The translations under genes were made by a program, and so were the position numbers. A DNA stretch of 64,000 nucleotides from Piromyces finnis. Its lineage: Eukaryota > Neocallimastigomycota > Neocallimastigomycetes > Neocallimastigales > Neocallimastigaceae. The notes beneath the pieces were generated by a model. The model was not told the origin of the DNA, ran no database searches, and saw only the letters and a list, made by a program, of their open reading frames with translations. Shown here piece after piece: positions 1 through 12,320 of this stretch (position 1 is the first letter of the stretch; each line of letters begins with the position of its first letter). The stretch covers positions 1,116,001 through 1,180,000 of the forward strand of contig MCFH01000003.1 of NCBI GenBank assembly GCA_002104945.1. Reading direction: 5' to 3'.

Positions 1-2739
1 AAAAATACAATATAACAAAGAAAATGATAAAATCGTAAAATATTGTTACAATAATGACTCTGAAAACCATAAAAATTGTACACTTCAAAATAGTTTCAAT
101 ATTAATACTATACAATTATCTTCCTATGATAAATGCATAGACGATACCGTTATTAATTATAAAGAAGAAATTTTTGATGATAATGATACTATGTGTTATG
201 AAGAAAGTACTTTAAAATATATGGATAATCATTGCATTCGTGATGATACACCAATTAATTTTGAAAATAATTATAATAATTATAATTTTAAAGAACGTAA
301 TGACCAAAAAGATTATATATATGTTGATAGTTTACATGAATCACCTTTATTACAGTTAAATAATAATAAAAATATTTACATAAATAAAATTAATAATAAT
401 AATAATGAAAATTATCATAATAATGATACTAATAATAATAATAGAAAAACCAATATAAATAATGACAATGATGATAACAATAACAAATATAATACTAATA
501 ATAATGATGATAACCGTAGTATAAATAATAATTGGAATAAAGAAATGTTAAATAGTATTGTATATAGAGATGTCGATAAAAATAATTGTAATTTCTTAAA
601 TGATTACCGATTAAGGTATATATAACTTTATTATAATGAAAAAAAATATTATAATTAATTTTTATTCTAATGATTTTAAATTTCATAAATAACAAATATG
701 AAATATTTACACTAGATTCTTTTCAGGTAATTTTTTTTTTAAAAAAAAATGAATATAAAAAAAATATTAATAATAAAAAAATACATAAATAATAATATAA
801 CAATTAAATAATGATTTTTTTTTAATTTCTTATATATTTAATTAATTTAATTAGAAAATATTAAGGACTATGTATTTAATATTCTGGAAGAATCAAAAGA
901 TAGAATTAATAATAAAATAGATTTAATAAAAAAAGTATTTTATATAATTATTATTGTATCAGCTCTCTTCTGTATTGTAATTTCGTTCTTCCTTAATATG
1001 TTTTGTAAGTAAAATTAATTATGATAAAACAAAAATAAATAATTATAGTTGAAAAAAATTATATAATATTCTTAATTTATTATAATTATATAATTAGGTT
1101 TAATCACTTTACTTGATGAAAGAACAAATATTCAAAAGAAAACATTAAGATTATTTAAAACAATTTCTAAAAGTATTAAATATTTTTATTATTATACTCT
1201 TCTTTATTTAATATTAATTCAATTTTTAAAAAAAAAAACATATTTTAAAATTACAAAATTATTTAAATATTATTATTAGGTGTTTTTGAAGACTTACATG
1301 ATTTATATAAAAAGAATATTAAAATTATTGCTGATTCAACAAATGTAAATCCTGAAATATTCCAAAAAGAAATTAAGAAGAAAGTTGGAATGATTTTAGA
1401 AAAATCAGGAAAACCAAGATATAATAATACGAAAGCATATATTTGTAATTTATTTATGATAACATCCATTGTATCTTTTTTAGTTCCTTTTATTGTAAAT
1501 ATAATTATATCAAAAAAAAATAATATATATATATTTATTCTTTCCTTTTATAATATATATTATATAATATATTCATATTTCTAATTTTTTAATTTTTTAC
1601 TATAATCCCAACAAATATTAATAAAAAAAGATTTGTAATAATTATATTGAAGATTCTATAAGTTATGCCGTCAATATTGTAAGTTAAGTAATAATAATAA
1701 ATGTAATATTGATTTAAGTATTTACTTTATATTTTTCAATTTAAAATAGTCAGATAGAAAAAAAATGATTGAAGAAATAAATTTATATACCATGGAAACA
1801 GTATTCCAAGATAGAAATATATACCCACCAGGTGATAGTGAAATTAAATTAAAATTTGTATTAAATAAGTTAAAGGTAGTATTGAATTAAAAAAAATTAT
1901 TAAATATACAATGGTTTAATTAAAGAATAAATAAAAAACATTAAATAGTAATGTTATTAAGCATTATTCATGGTTTTTTATATATATATATATATATTTA
2001 TTTAAAATTTTATAATTTAATTTTATTAATAGAACTTGCAAAATGATATATTTTATGGAAATATTGGTTGCAAACCTATCTTTAAAATGAATATATTTAA
2101 AGAATTCATGACAAAATCATCATGTAAAATAGATAATAGCTGTGATTCCATAACAGTTAATTCAAGAATAGGTATAAATATATATAAAATAATGCATTTT
2201 TATTTTATTAAACTGATTATAAATAATTATATATTTTATTAATTTTTTTTTTTTTTTTCAAAAAAAAAAAAAAAAAAGGATTTAATGCCAATGTTGGTTC
2301 CATGAATATTGACCAACTTATAACAGAATATATTACTAATAGCAATATATTCTATAGGGAAACAGAAGTAAAGCAACAATTTAATCAACAAAATTTATAT
2401 AAAGAAGAATTAAATAAGAATAATATTAAAGAAACATTAGCTAAATATCATAATAATGATATTATTAATTATCAAAATTTAGCTATTCCTCAAATCCAAA
2501 AAGGCCTTTCACAAATAGAAGATTTATTAAATGCTGATATTGATAAAAATATGGAAAAAAGTTTTAACTTTGTATATGTATTAAGAATCACTAGTTTTAT
2601 TTTAATTTTGTTTTCATTATATATTACTTACAAAACAATTATAAAAATTGTAAATGATACAAGTGAACTTGTCAATGTAATATTTTCTTTATACTTGAAT
2701 AGTAATACACCCATTCCTGATTTCAAAGAAAATAATTAG
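1..2739 (+). CDS. Unrecognised multi-pass membrane protein, 3' part of an intron-rich gene
   Basis: The reading frame is open from base 2, so the gene begins upstream. Proposed exons are <2-615, 716-726, 855-1004, 1098-1172, 1280-1494, 1631-1678, 1750-1875, 2033-2171 and 2279-2739; they have GT/AG ends, keep one frame and give 612 visible residues. The first exon is very rich in Asn, Asp and Tyr and looks like a disordered tail. It is followed by a hydrophobic segment ending SALFCIVISFFLNMF, a charged loop, a second (YICNLFMITSIVSFLVPFIV), a region with several Cys, and a last segment (RITSFILILFSLYITY) before a short polar C-terminus. I see no catalytic motif and do not recognise the family. 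The 11-base second exon is inferred only because skipping it brings a stop codon into frame. I am confident of the gene and fairly confident of the exons. Confidence 0.7.
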
Positions 2740-3336
2740 TAGATATGTTTTCATAATTAGAATTTTAATTATGAATAATAGGTTAATAATATAAAAAAAA
2801 AAAAAAAAAACATTTATTTCAATTTGTATTTAGTTTAGTCATAATTTCGAATATTAGTAAAATAAAGTAAAATAAGAAGAAAAAAGTTTAATTTTTTTAA
2901 TAGACATTAAATATTTTAGAATTATTATAATCAATAAACTTTAACACACATATATATAACTATAAGAAAATGATAATGTTAATAATGATGATGATTTATG
3001 CATATTTAGTTTTATTTACTTCGATTGGTTGTAGTAGTAACCATTTATTACTTTTTGATTTTATGTAATAATAATAAAAATTAAACACCTTTTAATACAA
3101 TAAGATTTCAATATTAATCACAATAAAAAAAAAAAAATTAGATTCTAATAAATTTATAATTTTATTTTACAAAGACTTATTTTTCTAATTAATAAAATAA
3201 TAATAAAAAAAAAAGACTATACATTTTTTATTAAATCAATATTTATAAATAAATAGATAATTAAATAAATATAAATTGAAAATTATTCTAAATATAAATA
3301 CATTAATACATCTTTTGTTCTTTTAAAAAAAGTATC
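2740..3336. other. Intergenic, convergent 3' ends
   Basis: This AT-rich gap lies between the convergent membrane-protein gene and the esterase gene. It holds A/T runs, presumably 3' untranslated regions, and nothing else I can name. Confidence 0.6.
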
Positions 3337-4896
3337 CTAACATAATTTCTTAATTCCACACCAGTCATTATTTTCAACGCTCCAACTTCCATATTCGTCA
3401 ATATAGACTTCAAATGGACATTTAGAATTACAACATTTATAACCAAGTTTAGATGACCAGCAGGAAGAACTTTGAATAATACCACACCATTCACCATTTT
3501 CAATACCCCATTGACCATCGGCATCAGTATAATAAACTGGATAGCTAGATTTACAACATCTATAACCAAGTTTTTCAGACCAACAACTATTGGAAGATTG
3601 GGTTTGTTGAGATGATGATGGTTTAGTAGTGGTAATTGGATTGGTAGTTGGATTATTAGATGAAATGCCTACTGAAGTATCAATCTTATAACCTTTCCAT
3701 GAAGCAATCCAACTGTTGTAATCATTTGAAACTGTACTACTTAATACTTTAGAAGTATTTGTATTTTTACCACGAAGGAATCTATCAATAAATTTGTTTA
3801 CATCATTAACTTGGGAACTAGCAGCAGAACAATGCATATGACCACCAACAAAATTGAAACCAAATCTATCTTCAATTCCCATAGCTTTCCATACTTCAAG
3901 AGCAGCCATAGCAGAAGTATAACCAGACTTATCACCTAACCATTCATAATCAGGATTTCCCATGGTGAAAAATGCACGTGGTGCAACCATAGCAATTAAT
4001 TCGTGATGATCATATGGTAATCTACCGGCTTTACCATTGAAATTGTTTTTTAAAGCTTGCATAAACCATGAATAATTTGTGTTATCAATTTTTTCAACAT
4101 TACCTATAGTATCAGAAACTCTCCAAGAATTAATACCACCACCACCAGATTCTTGTGGAATGGTTAATGCAACACGTTCATCAAAAGCACCACCAAAAAG
4201 TGCCATTTTACCAGCATATGAACAACCAGTTACACCAATATGATTCATGTCTGCATGAATTTGATCTTTAACTTGTTCAAGACCATCAATAAGACGAGAG
4301 ATACCCCAAGACCATGCAATATAATCACCAGCTTGTCTAAGATTTGGGTATAATTTATAAAATGGTGCATTTGTATTTTTTTGACCATTCATAGAATATT
4401 GTGCACATTGATCATGATTAAATGGAACTTGAATGAAACCAGTAAATTGACTGGCACTAAGAGAACCTGTATTACTATTCATTCCAATAATAATTGGGAA
4501 TGGGCCACTACCACTTGGAACAGAAATTTTTGAAGTAAGTGTAAGAGAACCATTATTGTCATTAACAACAACAGTTAAAGTTCCACCAGAATAAGTAGCT
4601 TTAATATTTTTTGGTGGTGCTGGTTTTTTACCAAGTTCATAATTTTCAATTTCTGCTTTAATTTCATTACGTCTACATTCCCAATCTGCTAAAGTCTTAA
4701 CACGACCACTTCCATTAGACCATTCAAATGGATCTGGTAATTTAGCAACATTTGGACATTGGGAAGGACTTGGTAATGGTGGTGTTTTACATGATTCACC
4801 CATATTTTCTTTTGGGTATACAAGTGGAACTTCAGCAACAACTGCTTTGTAAACTGAAGATAATATTATACCAATACAAGCAAATGATAATTTCAT
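3337..4896 (-). CDS. Glucuronoyl esterase (CE15) with two fungal dockerins
   Basis: Secreted esterase expected to cut the ester between 4-O-methyl-glucuronic acid of xylan and lignin. The single exon encodes 519 residues. Residues 1-21 are a signal peptide (MKLSFACIGIILSSVYKAVVA). The CE15 alpha/beta-hydrolase domain spans about 25-405. The nucleophile is Ser226 in VTGCSYAGKMAL, the acid is Glu249 in TIPQESGGGG and the base is His355 in GGHMHC. A Thr/Ser/Asn/Gln linker (about 406-436) leads to two Cys/Trp-rich dockerin modules, about 437-473 and 478-516, each ending in a [ED]WCGI motif, so the enzyme should be carried on the fungal cellulosome. The residue after the nucleophile is Tyr, where most CE15 members have Arg. 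The gene has no introns and is visibly less AT-rich than its surroundings, which fits, but does not prove, acquisition by transfer. Family assignment is very sure. Confidence 0.95.
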   Translation of the reverse strand: MKLSFACIGIILSSVYKAVVAEVPLVYPKENMGESCKTPPLPSPSQCPNVAKLPDPFEWSNGSGRVKTLADWECRRNEIKAEIENYELGKKPAPPKNIKATYSGGTLTVVVNDNNGSLTLTSKISVPSGSGPFPIIIGMNSNTGSLSASQFTGFIQVPFNHDQCAQYSMNGQKNTNAPFYKLYPNLRQAGDYIAWSWGISRLIDGLEQVKDQIHADMNHIGVTGCSYAGKMALFGGAFDERVALTIPQESGGGGINSWRVSDTIGNVEKIDNTNYSWFMQALKNNFNGKAGRLPYDHHELIAMVAPRAFFTMGNPDYEWLGDKSGYTSAMAALEVWKAMGIEDRFGFNFVGGHMHCSAASSQVNDVNKFIDRFLRGKNTNTSKVLSSTVSNDYNSWIASWKGYKIDTSVGISSNNPTTNPITTTKPSSSQQTQSSNSCWSEKLGYRCCKSSYPVYYTDADGQWGIENGEWCGIIQSSSCWSSKLGYKCCNSKCPFEVYIDEYGSWSVENNDWCGIKKLC

Positions 4897-4946
4897 TTTA
4901 TCTTGTTGTTTATTTACAAAAACTTTCTTTTTTATTAATTGCTTAA

Positions 4947-7879
4947 AATTGAAATTAACAGTAATTATACTTTTTTTTTGTTGTTTTTGTTGAATTGTTA
5001 TTTTTTAAAATTTCAGTTATTAAAATTTTTTTTATTTTTTAGTATAACTTACATCTTAAAAAAAAAAAAAAAGTGGATTTTCTATTTCTTTATATATTTT
5101 TTTTATTGTTCATTTTTTAACAATAGCCGTAATTTGTACTACATTAATTTATTAAAAAATAAAATTAATAAACCTTAATATATATAATTTTATTTTTTTT
5201 TATTTTTAATTTTCTATTCAACCGTTTTTTTCTATTGTTGGAAATTAATAGTAAATGATTATTTCATTATTTCTACTCTAATTCTATTATTCTTTTAATT
5301 TTCCATTCTTTCTATTAAACCTTATTTATTATTATTTATAATGAATTACACAATTTATTCATATATATATCACGTGTTTTACATAAATAATTTATTTTAT
5401 CCAATGAATTTTTGGAAATAAATGAGTCAAAACAATTCATAATTAATAATTACAATGGAAAATAAAATGAAAAGTAAAATTTTAATTATAAAAAATGTTA
5501 ATTAAACATAAATATATGTAATATTATAATAGATTTGTAACTATATTTTATATCACAGTATTATAAAATGTGATATTTCAAGCCTTTCTCTTTTCATTCA
5601 CTATACATCAAAACGTCATTTTTCATCATCTTATGAAGCAATTAACTTATCAAAAATAAATAATTTTTCAAATACTAAAAATATTCTCTTTTTTTTTTTT
5701 TTTTTTATTATTTTTACTATGAATCTTGTTTTAATAATGAAATATCCATAGATGATATGGATCATACATTTATATTATTAATAAAAAAAATTTATTAATA
5801 ATAGAACTCTTCAGTAAAAAAAATAGTGGATAGAGAATAATGTAAATTTAATATATGTTCTGGATTTCCTTAGGGCCGGATTTTTGGCCCACTGGAAAAA
5901 TCTAGCACAAGATAGTATCTAGAAAAATATTAAATAATATTAATAATAATTAGCTATACCATTATCATAAAAATTATAAAATAACCGTAATATTTAAGAA
6001 TATATGCAAACAAACTAATAAATTTTATGTATATATTTTAAAGTTTTCCTTTAAACTATCTTTAAAAAAGTTTGAAGGTGCTACTTTTTATATTAAAATT
6101 TAGATATTAAAAATATAAAAAGGTATTAAGGATATTTATTCAAATTGGGTGAATAAATTGAATTGTATCAAATAAATCGTTGTTAACAAAGTAATTTTAT
6201 ACTTTTTGTAAATGCAAATAATCTATAAAAGATTTGTATTAACTTATATTTCTTTCATCTTTCATATTAAACTAGACCTTTTTCATTTCCAAAATATATT
6301 GAATATCATTTACATGTTTCATTTCAAAATAAGTATAGCTTTCTATTCAATAAAAATAAAAATATACAAGCAAAAAAAAAAAAAGAAATTTCATTTTTTT
6401 TATATATTTTATAACTTTATAATTTAATTAAATAATAGTTGAATTTAATTATCTTTATTATTTAATAATTAAAATAAAACTATCATTCTTCATATACATT
6501 ATTAAAAAAAATGTATATAAATCACAAGGTACTTGAATATTTTCTTTTTTTTTTTAACTTTTTATTCAACGATAAAATACTTGTATTTCTTTTTTTTTTT
6601 TTTTAATTCATCATTTTATTTTTATTGATATTTAAATTATAATATAAATGAGATATCTTTTCTTTCTATATTTAACTATTTCCATTAAAAAGTATAAAAC
6701 ATATTATTGTTTTAGCAAAATATGATATACAATTGTTAATAGCATTAATCATTTTGTACTTTATATATTAATAAAAAGTTATTAATAACAAAAGTGAACA
6801 TTATAAACTTTTAAAAAAAAAAAGATTATTTTTTTTAGTATGAAAATTATTTATTGAAAAGTTTCTATAATTGAAAAAGGTTCTTTTATATTACTTTTAT
6901 TCTTTCTGGAGTTTTAATTATATTTTAAAGTTTGTGGAGGAAATTATTTTTTAAAAATAGATATAAAACATAAAAACAAGCATATAAATCTTTTTTTTTT
7001 TATTAAAAATTCTTCTTATGCAACAAAAATAACAACAATATTAATAATAGCAATAACAACAATAACAACAATAATAAATATCCATTTTTAAACACATCTG
7101 TTCTGTCAATAATTTTCATTCCTTATAAAATAACATATATTTTTAAACTTTGAATTTTTAAATCTTTAATTACATTACATTTTAATTTTAATAATAAAAA
7201 TTTCTTAATACATTAATTAATTAACGTATTAAAATGTATACATTATGTATATTAGTATTTTTTTGAAAAGGATCAAAATTTTATAATTAAAAGTTTTAGT
7301 ATTTATATATAAATATATAAAATAAAAATTACTTATGTAAAGATTACAATTTTGATTTCATTAAAGAAATAAAAAGCTCTTATAAATATACTTTATTATT
7401 CATTTATTTTGCTCTATTTTTTATTATATTTTTTTTGCAATATTTATCAAATTACTGTTTTTAAGATTATAGAAATTTTAATTTTTTAATTTTTTTTTTT
7501 TTTATTTATTTATCTTATTAAAACGTTACTATTTTTAAGAAATATAAATACAAATATAAATTTTATATTTATATGCCGAAATAAATTCAAAATCTTAAAG
7601 AAATATAAATAATGACAGTAAATAAGAAAAGTAAATACTTATAAAAAATGTGAATAATTTATATTTATTTAATCACAAATTTATGAATGATAATAATTAA
7701 TGAACTTGAAATTTTAAATATTTTAAACCATAAAATAAATAGTATTAATTTATACTTTTTTTTTTTTTTTTCCTAAAGATATATATAAATAACAGAAAAA
7801 CAATTTTTAAATTGTAAATTAAATAATATACAAAAATATATATATAATTTTTTATACAAGTAATTTAAAAATAAAAAAG
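4947..7879. other. Long intergenic region between divergent genes
   Basis: This 2.9-kb AT-rich region lies between the divergently transcribed esterase and zinc-finger genes and must hold both promoters. I find no coding exon or RNA gene. The one compositional outlier is a GC-stem hairpin at about 5873-5890. There are also CAATAA-type repeats near 7020-7080. Confidence 0.6.
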
Positions 7880-10338
7880 ATGCAATCTGGACAAATTTCA
7901 ATTCAGTCATCCTCGAGATCCAACAATGTAAATTTACCGACACAACTTATTATAAATAACACTCAAGGAACGAATGATATTTCCTCTTTATCACAAAAGG
8001 AAAACTCTCAACCTTTATCAACCGGAATAATTAATCCAACTATTAACAATGCTACATTGTCACCATTAATCATTACAAATACAACTAATAATCCTTCTCT
8101 ATCCTCATTTATTATTACTAATAATAATAGTAATAATGTAAATATATCCCATCAAATACTTAGTCCATGTATTAATAATACTACATTGTCTCCGCAAGTA
8201 CTTACTCAAAATTTAAGTAATGTAACATTATCACCACAAATTCTTAGTCCAAATATAAATAGTGCAACCTTGTCACCACAAATGCTTAGTCCAAATATAA
8301 ATAGTGCAACATTATCACCACAAATGCTAAGTCCAAATATAAACAGTACAACATTATCACCTCAAATGCTTAGTCCAAATTTGAATAGTGCAACCTTGTC
8401 ACCACAAATGCTTAGTCCAAATTTGAATAGTGCAATCTTGTCACCACAAATGCTTAGTCCAAATTTGAATAGTGCAACCTTGTCACCACAAATGCTTAGC
8501 CCAAATATAAACAGTGCAACCTTGTCACCACAAATGCTTAGTCCAAATTTAAATAGTGCAACCTTGTCACCACAAATGCTTAGCCCAAATATAAATAATG
8601 CTACTTTATCACCAGCAATGCTTAGTCCAAATTTAAATAATGCTACTTTATCACCAGCAATGATTCCATCAGATATAAATAATGTAGCTTTACCATCAGA
8701 AATGCTAAATCCAAATATAAATAACGCTCCATTATCACCAATAATGCTAAGTGTAGATAGAAATAATTCAGCATTATCACCTCAAATACTTAGTCCAAAT
8801 ATTAATAATTCAGCTTTATCACCAATAATGATTACACCAAGTATAAATAATTCAACATTAACACCTGGTGTAATAAGTTCAAATATTGGCAACGCTCAAT
8901 TATCCAACTCATTAACATCTAGTATAATTAATAATAATACTTTATCACCAGTGGTAATTAGTCCAAATATTAATAATACACCATTATCCCCAATTCTTTT
9001 AAGCCAAAATATAAACAATGTACCAATATCACCCGTAGTTGTTAGTCCAAATATAAATAGTACTACAAATGTTATCGCACAAGAAATGAGTAATAATACT
9101 ACCAATGATATTCTTTATAAATCTACAGGATTAAATTCGAGTTTCAATAGAAGTAAATCCTTTGATGATATAGCTTCTCCAGGTAAGAAATATTAAATAT
9201 TTTGTTATAGTTTTATTATATATGGATGTAGATAAATTGAAGGTTTATTTAGCATAAGGTATGTAATTTTTAATAGACTTACTGTAAATTTATATAATTT
9301 TTTAAAGGTTTAAATAATAATGGAAATGAGGCCTATGATACAAAGGACTTATCCATTAATTCGATAAATTCTATTCAGGGATTTAAACAAAATATTGTGA
9401 AAAATATTATGAAAGCTATAAAAGAAACATCAGGAGAATTAAGTAAAGTAAAAACGCTTAAAGACAAATCGGATAACGATAAAACTAATGTTTCTTCAAG
9501 GTTAAATAAAAAAGATTTAAATACCTCCATAGGTATAATTGAAAATAATGGAATCAATGAAGATGAGGATGAAGAAATAATAAGTAAGGATGATGCTTTT
9601 GAAGAAGATAACAATTTATCGAGTAATGAAAACAGCGATGAAGAAAGTCGAAACAATATTAAAAAGAATGAAGATGAGATTCAAGAATTTGTAGAAGATT
9701 TTTTAATGGATACCTTTTTAAATTCCAAAGAAATTGATTTAGAACATCATAAAGATCTTTTTACAGCCCCGGCATTTGATTCAGAAAATAATATGGATCA
9801 ATTTAGCATGTCAAGTTTTATGAAACAACAACAGTATGGTTTTTTAGGAAAAAATAAAAATGATGACGCACAAAATATTGAAATTTTAGCCAATTTAAAT
9901 ACGTTACGGAAATTCTCTGGCAGAACGATCGATCCTTTACTAGAATTAAAAAAGATAAAAGATAGTGAAAATCCCGTAGAATCCTATTCCAATTCTGGTT
10001 TGCTTTCAATGAATAGTAAGAATACAAATTATTATAGATTAAATAATTTAGTAAAAAAAAGAAATGGAAATCGCCTATCATCATCATCACCTTCTGAATT
10101 TGTATTAAATAAAAATGATAATATAGGAACGTCTTCTTCTTCATATTTAAAAACTTTGCCAAATCCTCAAGGGAATAGTCCAAATCCCAATTCAAATAAA
10201 TATTTAAGTCCGTTAGTTCAAATGATAAATAATAAGGTATTATCGCCTATCGAGGATGAAAAGGTATTTATTTTATAAAGTTAAAATATATATTTATTAT
10301 TAAAATAAATACAATGAAATTAATAGTAACAACAGTTG

Positions 10339-10371
<33 letters not shown>

Positions 10372-11356
10372 CTAACATTTTTGTATATTAATTTATTGTC
10401 TATGTCTATTCTTTAAATTTATAGAATCCAGTTTTATCACCTATGGGATTTAATGCAGCCATGTTTTTAGCATCGAATTCCATAAATTCTTCATTAAATA
10501 CAACTAAATTTCAAGATAATAAAGATAAGTCATCATTATCTTCTATACCAAATCCTAATTTTACTAGTCCCATAGGATCGCCTTATAATACAACACCGAT
10601 ATCATCAAATCCCACTTCTCTTCATTCTCAAAATTCGTTAGATACTTTAAATATACCAAAGAATAGTGAAATTTTATATAGCCCTGATTTTAATATGATA
10701 ATTGAATCCAATAGTCATAAACATTCATCATCATTAACTCTTCCCAGAAAAAAAGTTTCATCGTATCCCAGAGCCTTAAACACCACCGAAATAGAACAGA
10801 TAGAAACTGTAATGCATTCTCCACAGATTATTAATTCACCGTTAGTGAATAGTCCTACCTCCTCCATAAGTGAATTTGATACGTCTATTAAAACGGTATC
10901 CAGTCCTCATCATGAATTATCATCCCTAACCCCGCATAAAATGACATCAAAGAATAGCTCGGAGAATGATGTAAAAATCGTCAATGCCTATGTATTAAAA
11001 GATTATCATCGTTACATGCCAGGAAGTACTTCTAATTCCATTCAACAACAACAACAGCAACAACAGCAACCGCAACCCTCTAATACTAAAAAAACCCCTT
11101 CCATTGTACTGACGCCAAGTACAGATTCCTTAGTACTTCCATCTCAAGTTGCCATAGATCATAATAGAGGTAGAATTCGTTCTAATTCCTTAACCATTCC
11201 CCCAAATTTATTAAAACTATCCACATTTATTAATGATAATGATAACAATACTATTACTACTACACTCACTACGACTGCTACCACCACCAATAATAACAAT
11301 ATCAATAATACTTTTACGATTGCTACAACATCAACAACAACAACTACTACTACTAC

Positions 11357-11409
<53 letters not shown>

Positions 11410-12320
11410 TAAATGCTTTTCAAGTGAATTCTGAAAATTTAACTGGAGAGGACAAGGATAATTTTATAAGAGTAAATGACAATAACAACAATAATAATAA
11501 TAATTTCTCTAGTATGCAAGATGAAAACGATAAACAACCCGATCATCTGACACCGAATAAATCAAAAGCAACAAAAAAGAAATCATCCAAAAAAGAAAAT
11601 ACTAATCATAATAAAAGAAAAAGTAAATTTTTGGGTCAAGAGGAAATTTCTTTTTCTTCCTCTACTCCCGATAGTGTAGCTAAAGGAAAGATGAGTTCCA
11701 CAGAATCATCGATGACCACGACAATTGAAAATTCATATAAAAATGAAGAAGATGATTCACAAGAAATTTCATCAAAAACATCCACCTCCAACTCCACCAC
11801 CCCAACCACCAAAAAGACAAGAAAGCGTAAAACACAAGATAAACCAAGCCAAACCAAGAAAAGGAACAATACCAGTGGAAATAGAAAAAGAAAAGAGGTC
11901 ATTCCAACGACGCCAGAACCAAAAGAAGAAAAATCAGAAGAATTATCCACGTCACTAACTACTACTACCACTACCACCACTCTCCAAGATACCCTATCCA
12001 ATGATTCTAATAAAGTGAATCAATCCAGTAATGGTAGAATGATTAAATATCCCAGAATATATGAATGTAAATTTCCCGGATGTAATAAAGCCTTTACCAA
12101 AGCGCATAATCTTCGTTCCCATGAACGTTCTCATATGAATGATCGACCCTATTCCTGCAAATATTGTGAAAAAAGTTTTGTTCGACAATATGATTTATTA
12201 CGTCATGAAAGAATCCATACAGGTGTTAAACCATATGTCTGCAAAAAATGTCTTTCTGCCTTTAGTCGTAATGATGCCTACAATAAACATATTCGTGTAT
12301 GTTTAGAAAAAAAAGATTAA
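7880..12320 (+). CDS. C2H2 zinc-finger protein with a 14-residue LSP repeat domain
   Basis: Probable nuclear transcription factor. Three exons (7880-9182, 9308-10263, 10425-12320) join in frame to give 1384 residues. Residues 57-392 form about 24 units of 14 residues with consensus LSPQMLSPNINSAT. Then come acidic and Ser-rich stretches, poly-Gln near base 11041, poly-Thr and poly-Asn tracts (11265-11410), and a Lys-rich basic block (11560-11930). The extreme C-terminus carries three zinc fingers: C-x4-C...H-x3-H, C-x2-C...H-x3-H with a TG(V)KPY linker, and a third of C-x2-C...H-x4-C type. The finger motifs AHNLRSHERSH and QYDLLRHERIHTG resemble the calcineurin-responsive Crz1 group, but this is only a resemblance. 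The repeated Ser-Pro pairs could be targets of proline-directed kinases; that is inference. The gene is certain; its targets are unknown. Confidence 0.9.
8048..9055 (+). repeat. 42-bp coding tandem repeat, about 24 units
   Basis: In-frame minisatellite inside exon 1 of the zinc-finger gene. Each 42-bp unit encodes a 14-residue motif with two LSP tripeptides five residues apart and an Asn-rich spacer. Units 5-14 (about 8216-8635) are nearly identical, while the outer units diverge, the usual pattern of recent internal duplication with decay at the edges. Confidence 0.9.
11350..11408 (+). repeat. AAT trinucleotide run encoding poly-Asn
   Basis: An almost pure AAT run, preceded by ACT/ACA repeats, within exon 3 of the zinc-finger gene. 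It encodes poly-Asn after poly-Thr. Its length is likely to vary between strains. Confidence 0.85.
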
